A DNA stretch of 64,000 nucleotides, from assembly GCA_002694985.1 (NCBI GenBank), contig NZNS01000009.1, positions 62,001-126,000 on the forward strand. The letters run 5' to 3'. Below, one piece after another: positions 1 to 8,613 of this stretch. The first letter of the stretch is position 1. Each line of letters begins with the position of its first letter. The notes below the pieces were generated by a model. That model worked only from the letters and a program-made list of their open reading frames with translations, was not told where the DNA came from and made no database searches. The translations under genes were made by a program, and so were the position numbers. The DNA comes from Parvibaculum sp. GTDB taxonomy: Bacteria > Pseudomonadota > Alphaproteobacteria > Parvibaculales > Parvibaculaceae.

Positions 1-1288
1 TCATGCCGAGGCGAAGATGGTCTTCGTCGACCGGGAGTTCTCCGCCCTCATGGAAGAGGCGCTCGCGCACGCCAAGGTGAAGCCCGTCGTGATCGACATG
101 GATGACCCGGAATATGACGGACCGGGAACACGCATCGGCGAAGCGGAATATGAAGACTTCATCGCCAAGGGAGACCCGCATTTCAACTGGCAGCTTCCCG
201 CCGACGAGTGGCAGGCGATCAGCCTCAACTACACCTCCGGCACGACCGGCAACCCGAAAGGCGTCGTCTATCACCATCGCGGCGCCTATCTTCTGGCGAT
301 GGGCAACATCGTGACGGCAGGCATGACCGGCACATCCACCTATCTCTGGACCGTGCCCATGTTTCATTGCAACGGCTGGTGCTTCACCTGGTCGATGAGC
401 GTCGTCGCGGGCACGCATGTGTGTCTGCGCCGCGTGACGGCGGCCAATATATTTGCAGCCATCGCGGAACATGGCGTGACGCATATGGGCGGCGCGCCGA
501 CCGTGATGGGGTTCCTTATCAATGCGACGGAAGAAGAAAAGAAGCCCTTGCCGAACAAGGTTTACTTCTTCGCCGCCGCCGCGCCGCCGCCCGCCGCGAC
601 GATCCGCAAGCTCGAAGCGGAAGGCTTCAACGTGATCCATGTCTACGGGCTCACCGAGACTTATGGCCCCGCCGTGGTAAACGCCTGGCACGAGGAATGG
701 GACCTGCTCGAAACGGACAAGCGCGCCGAAGTGAAGTCGCGCCAGGGCGTGAACTATCCGGTACTGGAAGGGATTTCGGTGCGCGACCCGGAGACGATGG
801 AAGAAGTACCGCGCGACGGCGAGACCATGGGCGAGGTCATGTTCCGCGGCAATGTGGTGATGAAGGGCTATCTGAAAAACGAGACGGCGACGAAGGAAGC
901 CTTTATCGGCGGCTGGTTCCACTCCGGCGATCTCGGTGTCTGGCACGAGGACAATTATATTCAGCTCAAGGACCGCTCCAAGGACATCATCATCTCGGGC
1001 GGCGAGAACATCTCCTCACTGGAAGTCGAGGATACTCTCTACAAGCATCCCGACATCATCGAGGCGGCGGTGGTTGCAAAGCCGGACGAGAAATGGGGCG
1101 AAACCCCTTGCGCCTTCGTGACGCTCCGCAAGGGCGTGGTGCTGAGCGAGAAGGATATCATCGATTATTGCCGTGAAAACCTCGCACACTTCAAATGCCC
1201 CAAGACGGTGATCTTCACCGACCTGCCGAAAACCTCTACGGGAAAGGTGCAGAAATTCAGGCTGCGTGACCAGGCGGAGAGGCTTTAA
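1..1288 (+). CDS. Acyl-CoA synthetase (AMP-forming), 5'-truncated by window edge
   Basis: C-terminal part of an adenylate-forming fatty acyl-CoA ligase; the frame is open from base 2, so the true start lies upstream. Visible signatures are the AMP/phosphate-binding motif YTSGTTGNPKGV, the segment VPMFHCNGW, the YGLTET motif, the hinge-region GWFHSGDLG and the C-terminal PKTSTGKVQKF with the catalytic lysine. It activates carboxylic acids to acyl-AMP and then acyl-CoA. The FHCNGW segment is typical of the AlkK/AAE-like medium- to long-chain group; exact chain length cannot be read from sequence. It converges with a DUF465 gene across a shared terminator. Confidence 0.93.
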   Translation, partial: HAEAKMVFVDREFSALMEEALAHAKVKPVVIDMDDPEYDGPGTRIGEAEYEDFIAKGDPHFNWQLPADEWQAISLNYTSGTTGNPKGVVYHHRGAYLLAMGNIVTAGMTGTSTYLWTVPMFHCNGWCFTWSMSVVAGTHVCLRRVTAANIFAAIAEHGVTHMGGAPTVMGFLINATEEEKKPLPNKVYFFAAAAPPPAATIRKLEAEGFNVIHVYGLTETYGPAVVNAWHEEWDLLETDKRAEVKSRQGVNYPVLEGISVRDPETMEEVPRDGETMGEVMFRGNVVMKGYLKNETATKEAFIGGWFHSGDLGVWHEDNYIQLKDRSKDIIISGGENISSLEVEDTLYKHPDIIEAAVVAKPDEKWGETPCAFVTLRKGVVLSEKDIIDYCRENLAHFKCPKTVIFTDLPKTSTGKVQKFRLRDQAERL

Positions 1289-1328
1289 CCGGGCCCTGCC
1301 TGAGAGCCTGTCTCCCTCGCATACAAAA

Positions 1329-1349
1329 CGCCGGGCCTTGAGCCCGGCG
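1329..1349. terminator. Bidirectional terminator-like hairpin between convergent genes
   Basis: An 8-bp GC-rich stem (CGCCGGGC / GCCCGGCG) closes a 5-nt loop. On the minus strand it is followed by GTTTTGT, so it best serves the minus-strand DUF465 gene ending at 1379; on the plus strand no good T-run follows. Confidence 0.6.
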
Positions 1350-1378
1350 CTGAAACTCCTGTTTCTGTGTCGTCGCCT

Positions 1379-1552
1379 TCAGGCGGCGCGGGCAGAAAGT
1401 CTTTCGATTTCTTCTTTCAGCTTGAGTTTTTGTTTCTTGAGTTCAGCGATCTGGATGTCGCTACTGCTGGGGTGATGTATCTGGTCGTTGATCTTCTGTT
1501 CGAGAGCCTTATGTCGATCACGAAGCTCGGCAATGTGAGACTCCAAAGCCAT
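1379..1552 (-). CDS. DUF465 (YdcH-like) small coiled-coil protein
   Basis: A 57-residue charged helical protein starting MALESHIAELRDRH and rich in K/E/L heptads (AELKKQKLKLKEEIERL), the pattern of the DUF465/YdcH family found throughout proteobacteria. The reading frame stays open far upstream, but the 57-residue start has a good ribosome site (AAAGGACGG about 10 nt before ATG), and the upstream extension is antisense to ubiX. Function is not established. A second DUF465 gene at 2414 flanks ubiX on the other side. Confidence 0.8.
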   Translation of the reverse strand: MALESHIAELRDRHKALEQKINDQIHHPSSSDIQIAELKKQKLKLKEEIERLSARAA

Positions 1553-1663
1553 CTCATTCCGTCCTTTCGTTAAGCCAGAGACGAAGAAATTGTGACTCCT
1601 TTTCGCGGCCTTGTCGAACGCCCCCTCGCAAAAATACCCGCTTCCGTGTAAGTCTTCGATGTT

Positions 1664-2329
1664 ATGGCCAGAACACCAGCAAAGACGTCTCGAAACCAGA
1701 CAGCCCCCCGGCTCATTGTCGGCATTTCCGGCGCGTCCGGCGTCGCCTATGGCGTGCGCGTTCTTGAACTTCTGAAGACGGCCGGGGTCGAGACACATCT
1801 CGTCATTACCAAAGCCGCCGAGATGACGCTTGGCTACGAAACCGGACTGAAGGCGAAGGACGTCGAGGAGCTCGCACACACGCGCTACCGGGTGGAGGAT
1901 ATCGGCGCGGCGATTTCGAGCGGCTCGTTCCGCACGCTCGGCATGATCGTGGCGCCCTGCTCCGTGCGCACCATGTCCGAAATTGCGACCGGCGTGACCT
2001 CCTCTCTCCTGACACGCGCTGCCGACGTTGTGCTGAAGGAGCGCCGCCGCCTCGTGCTGATGGTGCGCGAGACGCCGCTTCACACCGGCCATTTGCGCAC
2101 CATGACGCAGCTCTCCGAAATGGGCGCGATCGTCGCACCGCCCGTGCCGGGGCTTTATACCAGGCCCCAATCGGTCGATGAACTCGTGACCCAGACGGCG
2201 GCGCGGGCCCTCGACCTCTTCGACCTCGGCCTTCCCGAAACGAAGCGCTGGGGTGAAGACCTGAGCGATGGCAGGCGCAGCCCCGTGAAGCGTCCCGCCA
2301 CGCCCCCTGCCGGAAAGAAGAAGAACTGA
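1664..2329 (+). CDS. ubiX: Flavin prenyltransferase UbiX
   Basis: 221-residue UbiX/Pad1 flavoprotein. It prenylates FMN with dimethylallyl phosphate to make the prFMN cofactor needed by UbiD-type decarboxylases, including the one in ubiquinone synthesis. Visible motifs are the N-terminal Rossmann-like GISGASGV (residues 20-27), the MIVAPCSVRTMSEIATG segment and the C-terminal RRLVLMVRETPLHTGHL signature. The lysine-rich C-terminal tail (GKKKN) is longer than in many homologues. It is flanked by two small DUF465 genes; no ubiD is in the window. Confidence 0.95.
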   Translation: MARTPAKTSRNQTAPRLIVGISGASGVAYGVRVLELLKTAGVETHLVITKAAEMTLGYETGLKAKDVEELAHTRYRVEDIGAAISSGSFRTLGMIVAPCSVRTMSEIATGVTSSLLTRAADVVLKERRRLVLMVRETPLHTGHLRTMTQLSEMGAIVAPPVPGLYTRPQSVDELVTQTAARALDLFDLGLPETKRWGEDLSDGRRSPVKRPATPPAGKKKN

Positions 2330-2413
2330 GGCGCTTCGCGCTTGTCGGTCGCGCCGCCACCACGCTACAACCATTCCATCGGGGCCTGAGGCTCCCTCCT
2401 AACCGGACAAGAG

Positions 2414-2620
2414 ATGACCGATCAGGAAGAACAGGAGCTTCGGGCAGAGCTGGCGAAGTTCAAGGAAGATCATCGCGACCTCGATGACGCTATCTATGCG
2501 CTCGAGGCGCTGTCCATGCCGGATCACTTGCAGATCAAACGGCTGAAGAAGAGGAAGCTTCACCTTCGCGACCGCATTCAGGAAATCGAGGATACCCTGC
2601 TGCCGGATATCACCGCCTGA
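2414..2620 (+). CDS. DUF465 (YdcH-like) small protein
   Basis: 68-residue charged coiled-coil protein with the family core DHLQIKRLKKRKLHLRDRI. It is related to the DUF465 protein at 1379 but acidic at its N-terminus (MTDQEEQELRAELAKF). The start follows GGACAAGAG. It lies 84 bp after ubiX and converges with the GGDEF gene, 3 bp separating the stops. Function unknown. Confidence 0.85.
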   Translation: MTDQEEQELRAELAKFKEDHRDLDDAIYALEALSMPDHLQIKRLKKRKLHLRDRIQEIEDTLLPDITA

Positions 2621-2623
2621 CGC

Positions 2624-3340
2624 TTAGTCACCCTTGCGCTTGGCCTCGTACATGGCGCGATCAGCGCGAGCAAGCGCATCGTCCGGCCCATCCTCGCCAG
2701 TAAAGGCAACGGCCCCCACCGAAATCGACAGCGGAATTTCCCCGGCCCCGAAACGGAGCGGCCGGCGCGCCACGAGATCGGCGAGTGAACGGGCCTTCGC
2801 CGCCGCATCCGCCTCATCCGTCCGCACAAGGATAAGGCCGAGTTCGTCGCCGCCGAGACGGCCCACAATATCCGTCTCGCGCACATGGCCGAGCACGAGA
2901 TCGGCAAGATGATGCAGCGCCGCATCGCCCGCTGCATGGCCATGCGCGTCGTTCACCTGCTTGAAATTGTCGATATCGAAATAGATGAGACCCGCCGGAT
3001 CGCCATAGCGCCGCGCATAGGAGATAGCGCGGGACAACTCGCGCACGAAGGCACGGCGGTTCAGGACCGGGATCAGGGGATCGCGATCGGCAAGCTCATG
3101 CGCCTCGCGCAGGCGCTCCTTCATGGCGGCAACCTCGCGGCCCAGCCGGTCCACCTCGCCCATCAGCTCCATCAGCGCCTCGCGCACGCGCGGCGTCAGC
3201 TCGGCTTCAGGGATACCCATGACACTGGCGCTGTCGCTGACGGTGCGGGCGGCCGTCTCGCTGCCATCGCGCGAACGGGCTCGCTCCCGCGCCTTGAGCG
3301 AGGAAACATTGCTTACCGGCTTGCCGTCACCGATCTTCAT
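2624..3340 (-). CDS. GGDEF-domain diguanylate cyclase
   Basis: About 238 residues: a helical, probably coiled-coil N-terminus (through EVDRLGREVAAMKERLREA), then one GGDEF domain. The active-site loop is GGDEL, a conservative variant of GGDEF. An RETD motif sits five residues before it, matching the allosteric I-site RxxD. Such enzymes make cyclic-di-GMP from two GTP. No signal peptide or membrane segment is seen, so it is probably cytosolic. The ATG at 3340 is chosen because codons further upstream (to a GTG at 3451) have poor GC3 and no ribosome site. It is divergent from the alkylsulfatase. Confidence 0.85.
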   Translation of the reverse strand: MKIGDGKPVSNVSSLKARERARSRDGSETAARTVSDSASVMGIPEAELTPRVREALMELMGEVDRLGREVAAMKERLREAHELADRDPLIPVLNRRAFVRELSRAISYARRYGDPAGLIYFDIDNFKQVNDAHGHAAGDAALHHLADLVLGHVRETDIVGRLGGDELGLILVRTDEADAAAKARSLADLVARRPLRFGAGEIPLSISVGAVAFTGEDGPDDALARADRAMYEAKRKGD

Positions 3341-3475
3341 CCGCGCCTGCCATCGTTCTGGCTCAGGATTCGCATCTCCCCCAAAATGCCACTCTTTGCG
3401 GGGAAGCGCCATGCCGGGCATGTATAAAGCCCGGAAAACGGCGCCATCCACGACCCGGCGCTCACCCCCCGCATC

Positions 3476-3497
3476 AATTGTAACTCAAGTAACAATT
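3476..3497. promoter_or_regulatory. Palindromic operator candidate upstream of alkylsulfatase
   Basis: A 22-bp imperfect palindrome with arms AATTGTAACT and AGTAACAATT (one mismatch) around a CA centre. It lies 55 bp before the alkylsulfatase ATG and in the divergent region with the GGDEF gene. Its form resembles TetR-type operators; the regulator is not in the window. Confidence 0.45.
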
Positions 3498-3552
3498 AGA
3501 GCGGCAAACTGCGGCTAGCTTCCCCTCAGTCAACAGACCGAGGGAACGCATC

Positions 3553-5430
3553 ATGGCCGCTGCCAGCAAAGCTCTTGAAGAAGTCCGCCAGCTTGTCACC
3601 GCGGACGACCGCCGCGACTTTGAATTTGCCCGGCGCGGCTTCATCGCAACGCGAAAAGACCCGGTGATCCCGCGCGATATGGGCGACGGCCCCGCCCTCG
3701 ACCTTTCGGCCTATGACTACCTCGAGGACGAAGGTACGGATGAAACCGTCAATCCGAGCCTCGTGCGGCAGGCGAAAATCCTGACCATGCACGGGCTCTT
3801 CAAGGTGATGGACGGCATCTATCAGGTGCGCGGCTTCTGCGTCTCGACGGTGACCTTCATCGACGCGGGCGAAGGCTGGATCGTGGTCGACCCGCTGACA
3901 AGCGTGGAAGCGGCGCGCGCGGCCTATGAACTCGTGACCGAACACCTCGGCGAGAAGCCCGTCATCTCGGTCATCTATTCCCACAGCCATGCCGACCATT
4001 ATGCGGGCGTGGGCGGCGTGACCAATGCGGAGGATGTCGCGGCGGGCAAGGTCTCGGTGATTGCACCTGCGGGCTTCCTGAAGGAGGCAGTTTCCGAAAA
4101 CATCATCGCGGGCCCCGCCATGCTGCGCCGCGCGCGCTACCAGTTCGGCCTGACGCTGAAGCATAGCTGTTGCGGCGAAGCGACATCGGGCCTCGGGCCG
4201 AGGCCCTCCATGGGCACACCGTCGCTGATCGCACCGACCATCGACATCACGCATACGGGACAGGAACTGACCGTCGGCAATGTGAAGATCGTCTTCCAGA
4301 TCACACCGGGCACGGAAGCCCCCGCCGAGATGAACTTCTTCCTGCCGGAATTTCGCGCCGTCTTCATGGCGGAGAATGCGAACCTGTGCATGCACAACCT
4401 GCTGCCTGCGCGCGGCGCGCTGGTGCGCGATGCGAAAGCCTGGGCGGACTACCTGACGGAATCGATCCGCCTTTTCGCCGGTGAGAGCGACGTGATGTTT
4501 GCCGCGCATGGCATTCCCCGCTTCGGCACGCAAGAGATCATCGGCTTTCTGATGAACCATCGCGACGCCTATAAATTCCTGCATGACCAGACGATCCGCC
4601 TGATCAATACCGGCCTGACGGCGACCGAGATCGCGGAAGTGCTGAAGCTGCCGGATGTGCTGGCGAAGCAATGGTATAATCGCGGTTATTACGGCACGAT
4701 GAGCCACAATGCGAAGGCGATCTATCAGCGCTATATCGGCTGGTACGATGCGAATCCGGCGAACCTCAACCCGCTGCCGCCGGAACCCGCCGCGAAACGC
4801 TATGTGGAAGCGATGGGCGGACAGGAAACGGTCAGGGCGCGCGCGGCCGACGCCGCCAAGGCGGGCGAGCTGCGCTGGGCGGCGACGCTGCTGAACCACG
4901 CGGTCTTCAACGATTCCTCCGACCGCGCGGCGCGCGAACAACTCGCGGACGTCTATACGAAGCTCGGCTTCGAGGCGGAAGCGGGCACCTGGCGCAACAT
5001 CTATCTTACCGGCGCACAGGAACTGACGGAGGGCGTCGCCAACCTCTCGCCCGTGGCGCCGAACGCCGATGTGCTCTCGGCGATGACGACGCCGATGCTG
5101 CTCGACATTGCCGCCGTGCGCGTGAACCCGGCCAAAGCCGAAGGTCTGAACTTCAAGGTGAACATCCGCCTGACCGACCGCGACGAGAAACATCTCGTGA
5201 CGGTGGAGAACGGCGTGCTGATCCATGAGGAAGACATCGAGGACGGGGATGCTGGCGCGAGCGTGACGATGACAAGGGCCGAACTCGTCATGACGCTGCT
5301 CGCGGGCTTCCCCGTGGCGGACTTCCTCGCCAATGGCGGCATCAAGGCGGAAGGCGACGCCACGCTCTACGAGACGTTGGCCGGGATGATCGAGGCGCCC
5401 GCGCCGAATTTCAATATCGTGGAGCCGTGA
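3553..5430 (+). CDS. Alkylsulfatase, SdsA1/BDS1-like metallo-beta-lactamase-fold
   Basis: 625-residue class III sulfatase that hydrolyses alkyl sulfates (SDS-type surfactants) to alcohol and sulfate. The MBL zinc motif SHSHADH is at residues 143-149. Further family positions are PAEMNF and FMAENAN (metal-bridging glutamates) and FAAHGIP (a late histidine), with MHNLLPARGALVRDA matching the family's substrate-pocket segment. The alkylsulfatase dimerisation region and a C-terminal SCP2-like domain follow. No hydrophobic signal peptide is visible, unlike secreted SdsA1, so a cytoplasmic site is likely. GAGGGA precedes the ATG, and a palindrome lies upstream. Confidence 0.93.
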   Translation: MAAASKALEEVRQLVTADDRRDFEFARRGFIATRKDPVIPRDMGDGPALDLSAYDYLEDEGTDETVNPSLVRQAKILTMHGLFKVMDGIYQVRGFCVSTVTFIDAGEGWIVVDPLTSVEAARAAYELVTEHLGEKPVISVIYSHSHADHYAGVGGVTNAEDVAAGKVSVIAPAGFLKEAVSENIIAGPAMLRRARYQFGLTLKHSCCGEATSGLGPRPSMGTPSLIAPTIDITHTGQELTVGNVKIVFQITPGTEAPAEMNFFLPEFRAVFMAENANLCMHNLLPARGALVRDAKAWADYLTESIRLFAGESDVMFAAHGIPRFGTQEIIGFLMNHRDAYKFLHDQTIRLINTGLTATEIAEVLKLPDVLAKQWYNRGYYGTMSHNAKAIYQRYIGWYDANPANLNPLPPEPAAKRYVEAMGGQETVRARAADAAKAGELRWAATLLNHAVFNDSSDRAAREQLADVYTKLGFEAEAGTWRNIYLTGAQELTEGVANLSPVAPNADVLSAMTTPMLLDIAAVRVNPAKAEGLNFKVNIRLTDRDEKHLVTVENGVLIHEEDIEDGDAGASVTMTRAELVMTLLAGFPVADFLANGGIKAEGDATLYETLAGMIEAPAPNFNIVEP

Positions 5431-5573
5431 GGGGAAGGATTCGGCTTCGCCGCCAGAAAATACGGGGATTTTCACACCTTTCCGCCCTCCTTGCCAATGC
5501 GGCCACCATGCCTATACTCCCTCGCTTTCCGAAATCCGGACCGTGCGCGGCCGGGAATTAACGGCGGAAGGCC

Positions 5574-6074
5574 ATGGCAGGAACACGCGGAGAAGCGCTG
5601 GTCGGCATCATCATGGGGAGCCAGTCCGACTGGCCAACCATGAAGCACACAGCCGACATTCTGGAGGCGCTGGAGGTGCCCTATGAGGCGCGGATCATCT
5701 CGGCGCATCGCACCCCCGAACGCATGTTCGATTACGCAAAGAGCGCGAAGCAACGCGGCCTCAAGGTGATCGTGGCGGGCGCTGGCGGCGCGGCGCATCT
5801 GCCGGGCATGACGGCCTCGCTGACGCCGCTGCCGGTCTTCGGCGTGCCCGTGCAATCGAAGGCCTTGTCGGGTCAGGACAGTCTCCTCTCCATCGTCCAG
5901 ATGCCCGGCGGCATTCCCGTCGGCACGCTCGCCATCGGCGAGGCGGGCGCGAAGAATGCGGGGCTCATGGCCGCCGCCGTGCTCGCGCTGTCGGACGACG
6001 CGCTGGCCGCGCGCCTCGACGCCTACAGACAGGCGCTGACGGACGCCGTCGGCGACAAGCCGCAGGACAAGTAG
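5574..6074 (+). CDS. purE: N5-carboxyaminoimidazole ribonucleotide mutase PurE
   Basis: 166-residue class I PurE, which converts N5-CAIR to CAIR in de novo purine synthesis. It shows [11 protein letters not shown] near the N-terminus, the SAHRTPERM active-site segment and [11 protein letters not shown]. It is followed 3 bp later by purK, the enzyme supplying its substrate, so the pair is an operon. Confidence 0.96.
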   Translation: MAGTRGEALVGIIMGSQSDWPTMKHTADILEALEVPYEARIISAHRTPERMFDYAKSAKQRGLKVIVAGAGGAAHLPGMTASLTPLPVFGVPVQSKALSGQDSLLSIVQMPGGIPVGTLAIGEAGAKNAGLMAAAVLALSDDALAARLDAYRQALTDAVGDKPQDK

Positions 6075-6077
6075 ACC

Positions 6078-7193
6078 TTGAGCGGAAAGCCCATAGCGCC
6101 CGGCGGCACGGTCGGGATTCTCGGCGGCGGACAGCTTGGCCGGATGCTGGCGAGCGCGGCCGCGGAGATGGGCCTTCACACGCATATATATTGCCCGGAC
6201 GAAAACGCGCCGGCAGCCGAGGTTGCCGCGCAATACACGCGCGCGGAATATGAAGACGAGGCGGCGCTCACGCGCTTTGCCGAAAGCGTCGATGCCGTCA
6301 CTTACGAATTCGAGAACGTGCCCGCCGAAACGGCGCGCATCCTTTCCGCGCATGGCATCGTGCGGCCCGGCCCCCTTGCGCTGGCAACGGCGCAGGACCG
6401 CATCGTCGAAAAGAACTTCATGCAGGCGAACGGCATCCTGACCGCGCCCTTCGCGGACATCACGGATGAGGCCAGCCTCCGGAACGCGGTGGAAAACATC
6501 GGCACCCCGAGTGTGCTGAAGACGCGGCGCTTCGGCTATGACGGCAAGGGCCAGGCAAAGATCATGGCCCCCGAGGATGCGATTGCGGCCTGGGACGAGA
6601 TCGGCCGCGCGCCCGCAATCCTCGAAGGCTTTGTGTCATTCGAGCGAGAGATTTCCGTGATCGTCGCGCGCGGGGAAAATGGCGAGACGGCAGCCTATGA
6701 CCCCGTCGAGAACATCCACAAGAACCATATTCTCGACCGCACGCTTGCACCTGCCGCGCTGCCGGAGGCGGTTGCCGGCGAAGCCTGCGCCATCGCCGCG
6801 CGCATCGCGGCCGAACTCGATTATGTGGGCGTGATGGGCGTGGAAATGTTCCTGCTGCCGGAAGCCGGCGCAGAGCAGCGGCTGCTCGTGAACGAGATCG
6901 CGCCGCGCGTTCATAATTCCGGGCACTGGACAATGGATGCCTGCGCGGTCGGCCAGTTCGAACAGCATATGCGTGCGGTCTGCGGCTGGCCGCTCGGCCA
7001 CCCGCAACGTCACTCCGACGCCGTGATGACGAACCTGATCGGTGACGAAGCGGACGGCTGGAAAAAACTCGCCGCCGAACCCGGCACCGCGATCCACCTC
7101 TATGGCAAGGCCGAAGCCCGGCCCGGCCGCAAGATGGGCCATGCGACAAAGCTCTACCCGCTTGGAAAGCGTCCCCCGGTTACGTCTTCTTAA
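6078..7193 (+). CDS. purK: N5-carboxyaminoimidazole ribonucleotide synthase PurK
   Basis: 371-residue ATP-grasp enzyme making N5-CAIR from AIR, bicarbonate and ATP. The N-terminal GILGGGQLGRML motif, the ATP-grasp RRFGYDGKGQ segment and NEIAPRVHNSGHWT are diagnostic. The start is TTG, 3 bp after the purE stop with AGGACAAG inside the purE end as ribosome site, so translation is probably coupled. Confidence 0.95.
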   Translation: MSGKPIAPGGTVGILGGGQLGRMLASAAAEMGLHTHIYCPDENAPAAEVAAQYTRAEYEDEAALTRFAESVDAVTYEFENVPAETARILSAHGIVRPGPLALATAQDRIVEKNFMQANGILTAPFADITDEASLRNAVENIGTPSVLKTRRFGYDGKGQAKIMAPEDAIAAWDEIGRAPAILEGFVSFEREISVIVARGENGETAAYDPVENIHKNHILDRTLAPAALPEAVAGEACAIAARIAAELDYVGVMGVEMFLLPEAGAEQRLLVNEIAPRVHNSGHWTMDACAVGQFEQHMRAVCGWPLGHPQRHSDAVMTNLIGDEADGWKKLAAEPGTAIHLYGKAEARPGRKMGHATKLYPLGKRPPVTSS

Positions 7194-7284
7194 CTTCGCA
7201 CTTCCACTGTGGACACAAGGGAACGACGAGGCCCAACCGAGGCCTCGACAAAGGCACCCGCGTAGAAGAAGAAGGGGAGGTCCA

Positions 7285-7911
7285 ATGTTGGAGGACCGGG
7301 CCGACGCCGCGCTTGCGGCGGATAAATCGGATGAAACGCAGCGCTTCATGGACGCGATGACGCCAAGTGCGGGCGAACACGCGACCGCGCCGATCCTCGG
7401 CATACGGATGCATACCGACCTCTTCCAGTACTGGCTAAGCCTGCCGCGCAATGACAGGCTTCCTTCGTCGTCGGATTTCGACCCGGCCGCAATCCGAAGC
7501 TGGCTGGCCGACATGACCATCATGAGCGTCAACGCACCCGGCGATATCCGCCATCGCCTCGTCGGCACGGGCGTCGCCGACCGTCTCGGCTATGACGCGA
7601 CGGGAAAAAACCTTCTGGACTTCATCGACCCGTCCTATCGCGAACAATGCGCACGCAATATGCACGAGGTCGTCTGGCGACCCTGCGGCTGGCAGGTGCG
7701 CTATCTCACCCACTACCCCTCGGGCCGCATCGCGAATGTGCAGAGCATCTATCTGCCTCTGCACGGCCCCGCAGGCCAGCCTCCGCGCATCGTGAGCGTC
7801 CACACGCCGGAAGACCCGCAGCGCTATGCCCGTTCAAAGGCGGAACCGAGCTTCGCCAGCGAGATCGCGCGGATGGTCTGGATCGATGTCGGCTTTGGTG
7901 TGCCGGGCTGA
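7285..7911 (+). CDS. PAS-domain protein (PAS_5-like)
   Basis: 208-residue protein that appears to consist mainly of one PAS-like sensor domain: an FQYWLSLPRNDRLPSSSDFDP segment, IRHRLVGTGVADRLGYDATGKNLLDF (the PAS core), then a beta-rich end with the YPSGRIANVQSIYLPL strand. No output domain, membrane helix or signal peptide is seen. A strong ribosome site (GGGGAGG) precedes ATG 7285; the frame is open further upstream only as overlap with purK. Ligand and partner are unknown. It ends 1 bp before the convergent COQ9-family gene. Confidence 0.75.
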   Translation: MLEDRADAALAADKSDETQRFMDAMTPSAGEHATAPILGIRMHTDLFQYWLSLPRNDRLPSSSDFDPAAIRSWLADMTIMSVNAPGDIRHRLVGTGVADRLGYDATGKNLLDFIDPSYREQCARNMHEVVWRPCGWQVRYLTHYPSGRIANVQSIYLPLHGPAGQPPRIVSVHTPEDPQRYARSKAEPSFASEIARMVWIDVGFGVPG

Positions 7912-8613
7912 TTACCCGCGCCCATAGCGCAGCCGTCCGAGCAGGGCGACAGGGTCCGGCAGTTTCGCGGCGATATTCTTCACCCCCGCCTTCGCACGCT
8001 CGAACCGCATGACATCTTCGATGCGGCGGTCGAGAAACGCCCAGGTGCGCGCATAATTCTCGCTGTCATCGGAAAACCAGTAGAACGAGACGGCGGAGAA
8101 GACGCCGGCCAGCGTCGCGCGCTTCGTATAGAAATTGAAGTCGGCGGAAGTGTCGCCGACGGCGCGCCAGATCGCATCGACGGTGCGATAGAGCGCGTGG
8201 GGACCGCGCGTGCCCGATGTCGGCAGTGCGAAGAGCGTGACGGCGCGGCGTACTGCATCGCGCTGATGCAGATCGACCTCGATGCGGGTGCGCACAGCGA
8301 GCGTGATGCGTTCGCGGATCTTCAGGGCACCGATATCGTCGCGCGCGAGAGCCTCTTCCATGCGGCGATCGCCATCGGCAAGGAAGAAATCGGCCAGATC
8401 GAGAACGCCGCCCGGAAAGGCCAGACGCATTTCGCCATGCGAGATACCTGCCGCTTCCGCCGCATCGGCAAGGAGGCGCGGCGTCCAGCCGTCAAAGGCG
8501 ACATTGGGCAGGGCTGCTTCGAGAATTTGAACGCGTACAGCCTCCAGCCGGTCGGGCTTCGCCCTGCCCGTGCCAGTGCCGGGACGCTTCCTTGAGGGTT
8601 TGCCTTCAGGCAT
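7912..8613 (-). CDS. COQ9-family protein (rpsU-divergently transcribed family)
   Basis: 233-residue protein with a TetR-like helical fold signature: ILEAALPNVAFDGWTPRLLADAAEAAGIS resembles a degenerate HTH, then YTKRATLAGVFSAVSFYWFSDDSENYARTWAFLDRRI, a segment typical of COQ9. Eukaryotic COQ9 is a lipid-binding accessory factor of ubiquinone synthesis; the bacterial role is inferred. The N-terminus is basic (KPSRKRPGTGTGRAK). Its ATG overlaps the def stop by 8 bp, so the two genes are co-translated, and rpsU lies just beyond def in the opposite direction, as the family name predicts. Confidence 0.85.
   Translation of the reverse strand: MPEGKPSRKRPGTGTGRAKPDRLEAVRVQILEAALPNVAFDGWTPRLLADAAEAAGISHGEMRLAFPGGVLDLADFFLADGDRRMEEALARDDIGALKIRERITLAVRTRIEVDLHQRDAVRRAVTLFALPTSGTRGPHALYRTVDAIWRAVGDTSADFNFYTKRATLAGVFSAVSFYWFSDDSENYARTWAFLDRRIEDVMRFERAKAGVKNIAAKLPDPVALLGRLRYGRG

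Noticed and set aside
1553..2374. Long N-terminal extension of the minus-strand DUF465 frame
   Set aside because: It is antisense to ubiX and of shadow-type composition; the 57-residue start has a good ribosome site.
3526..5475. 649-codon minus-strand open frame
   Set aside because: It lies antisense to the clear alkylsulfatase and has no recognisable motif, so it is a high-GC shadow frame.
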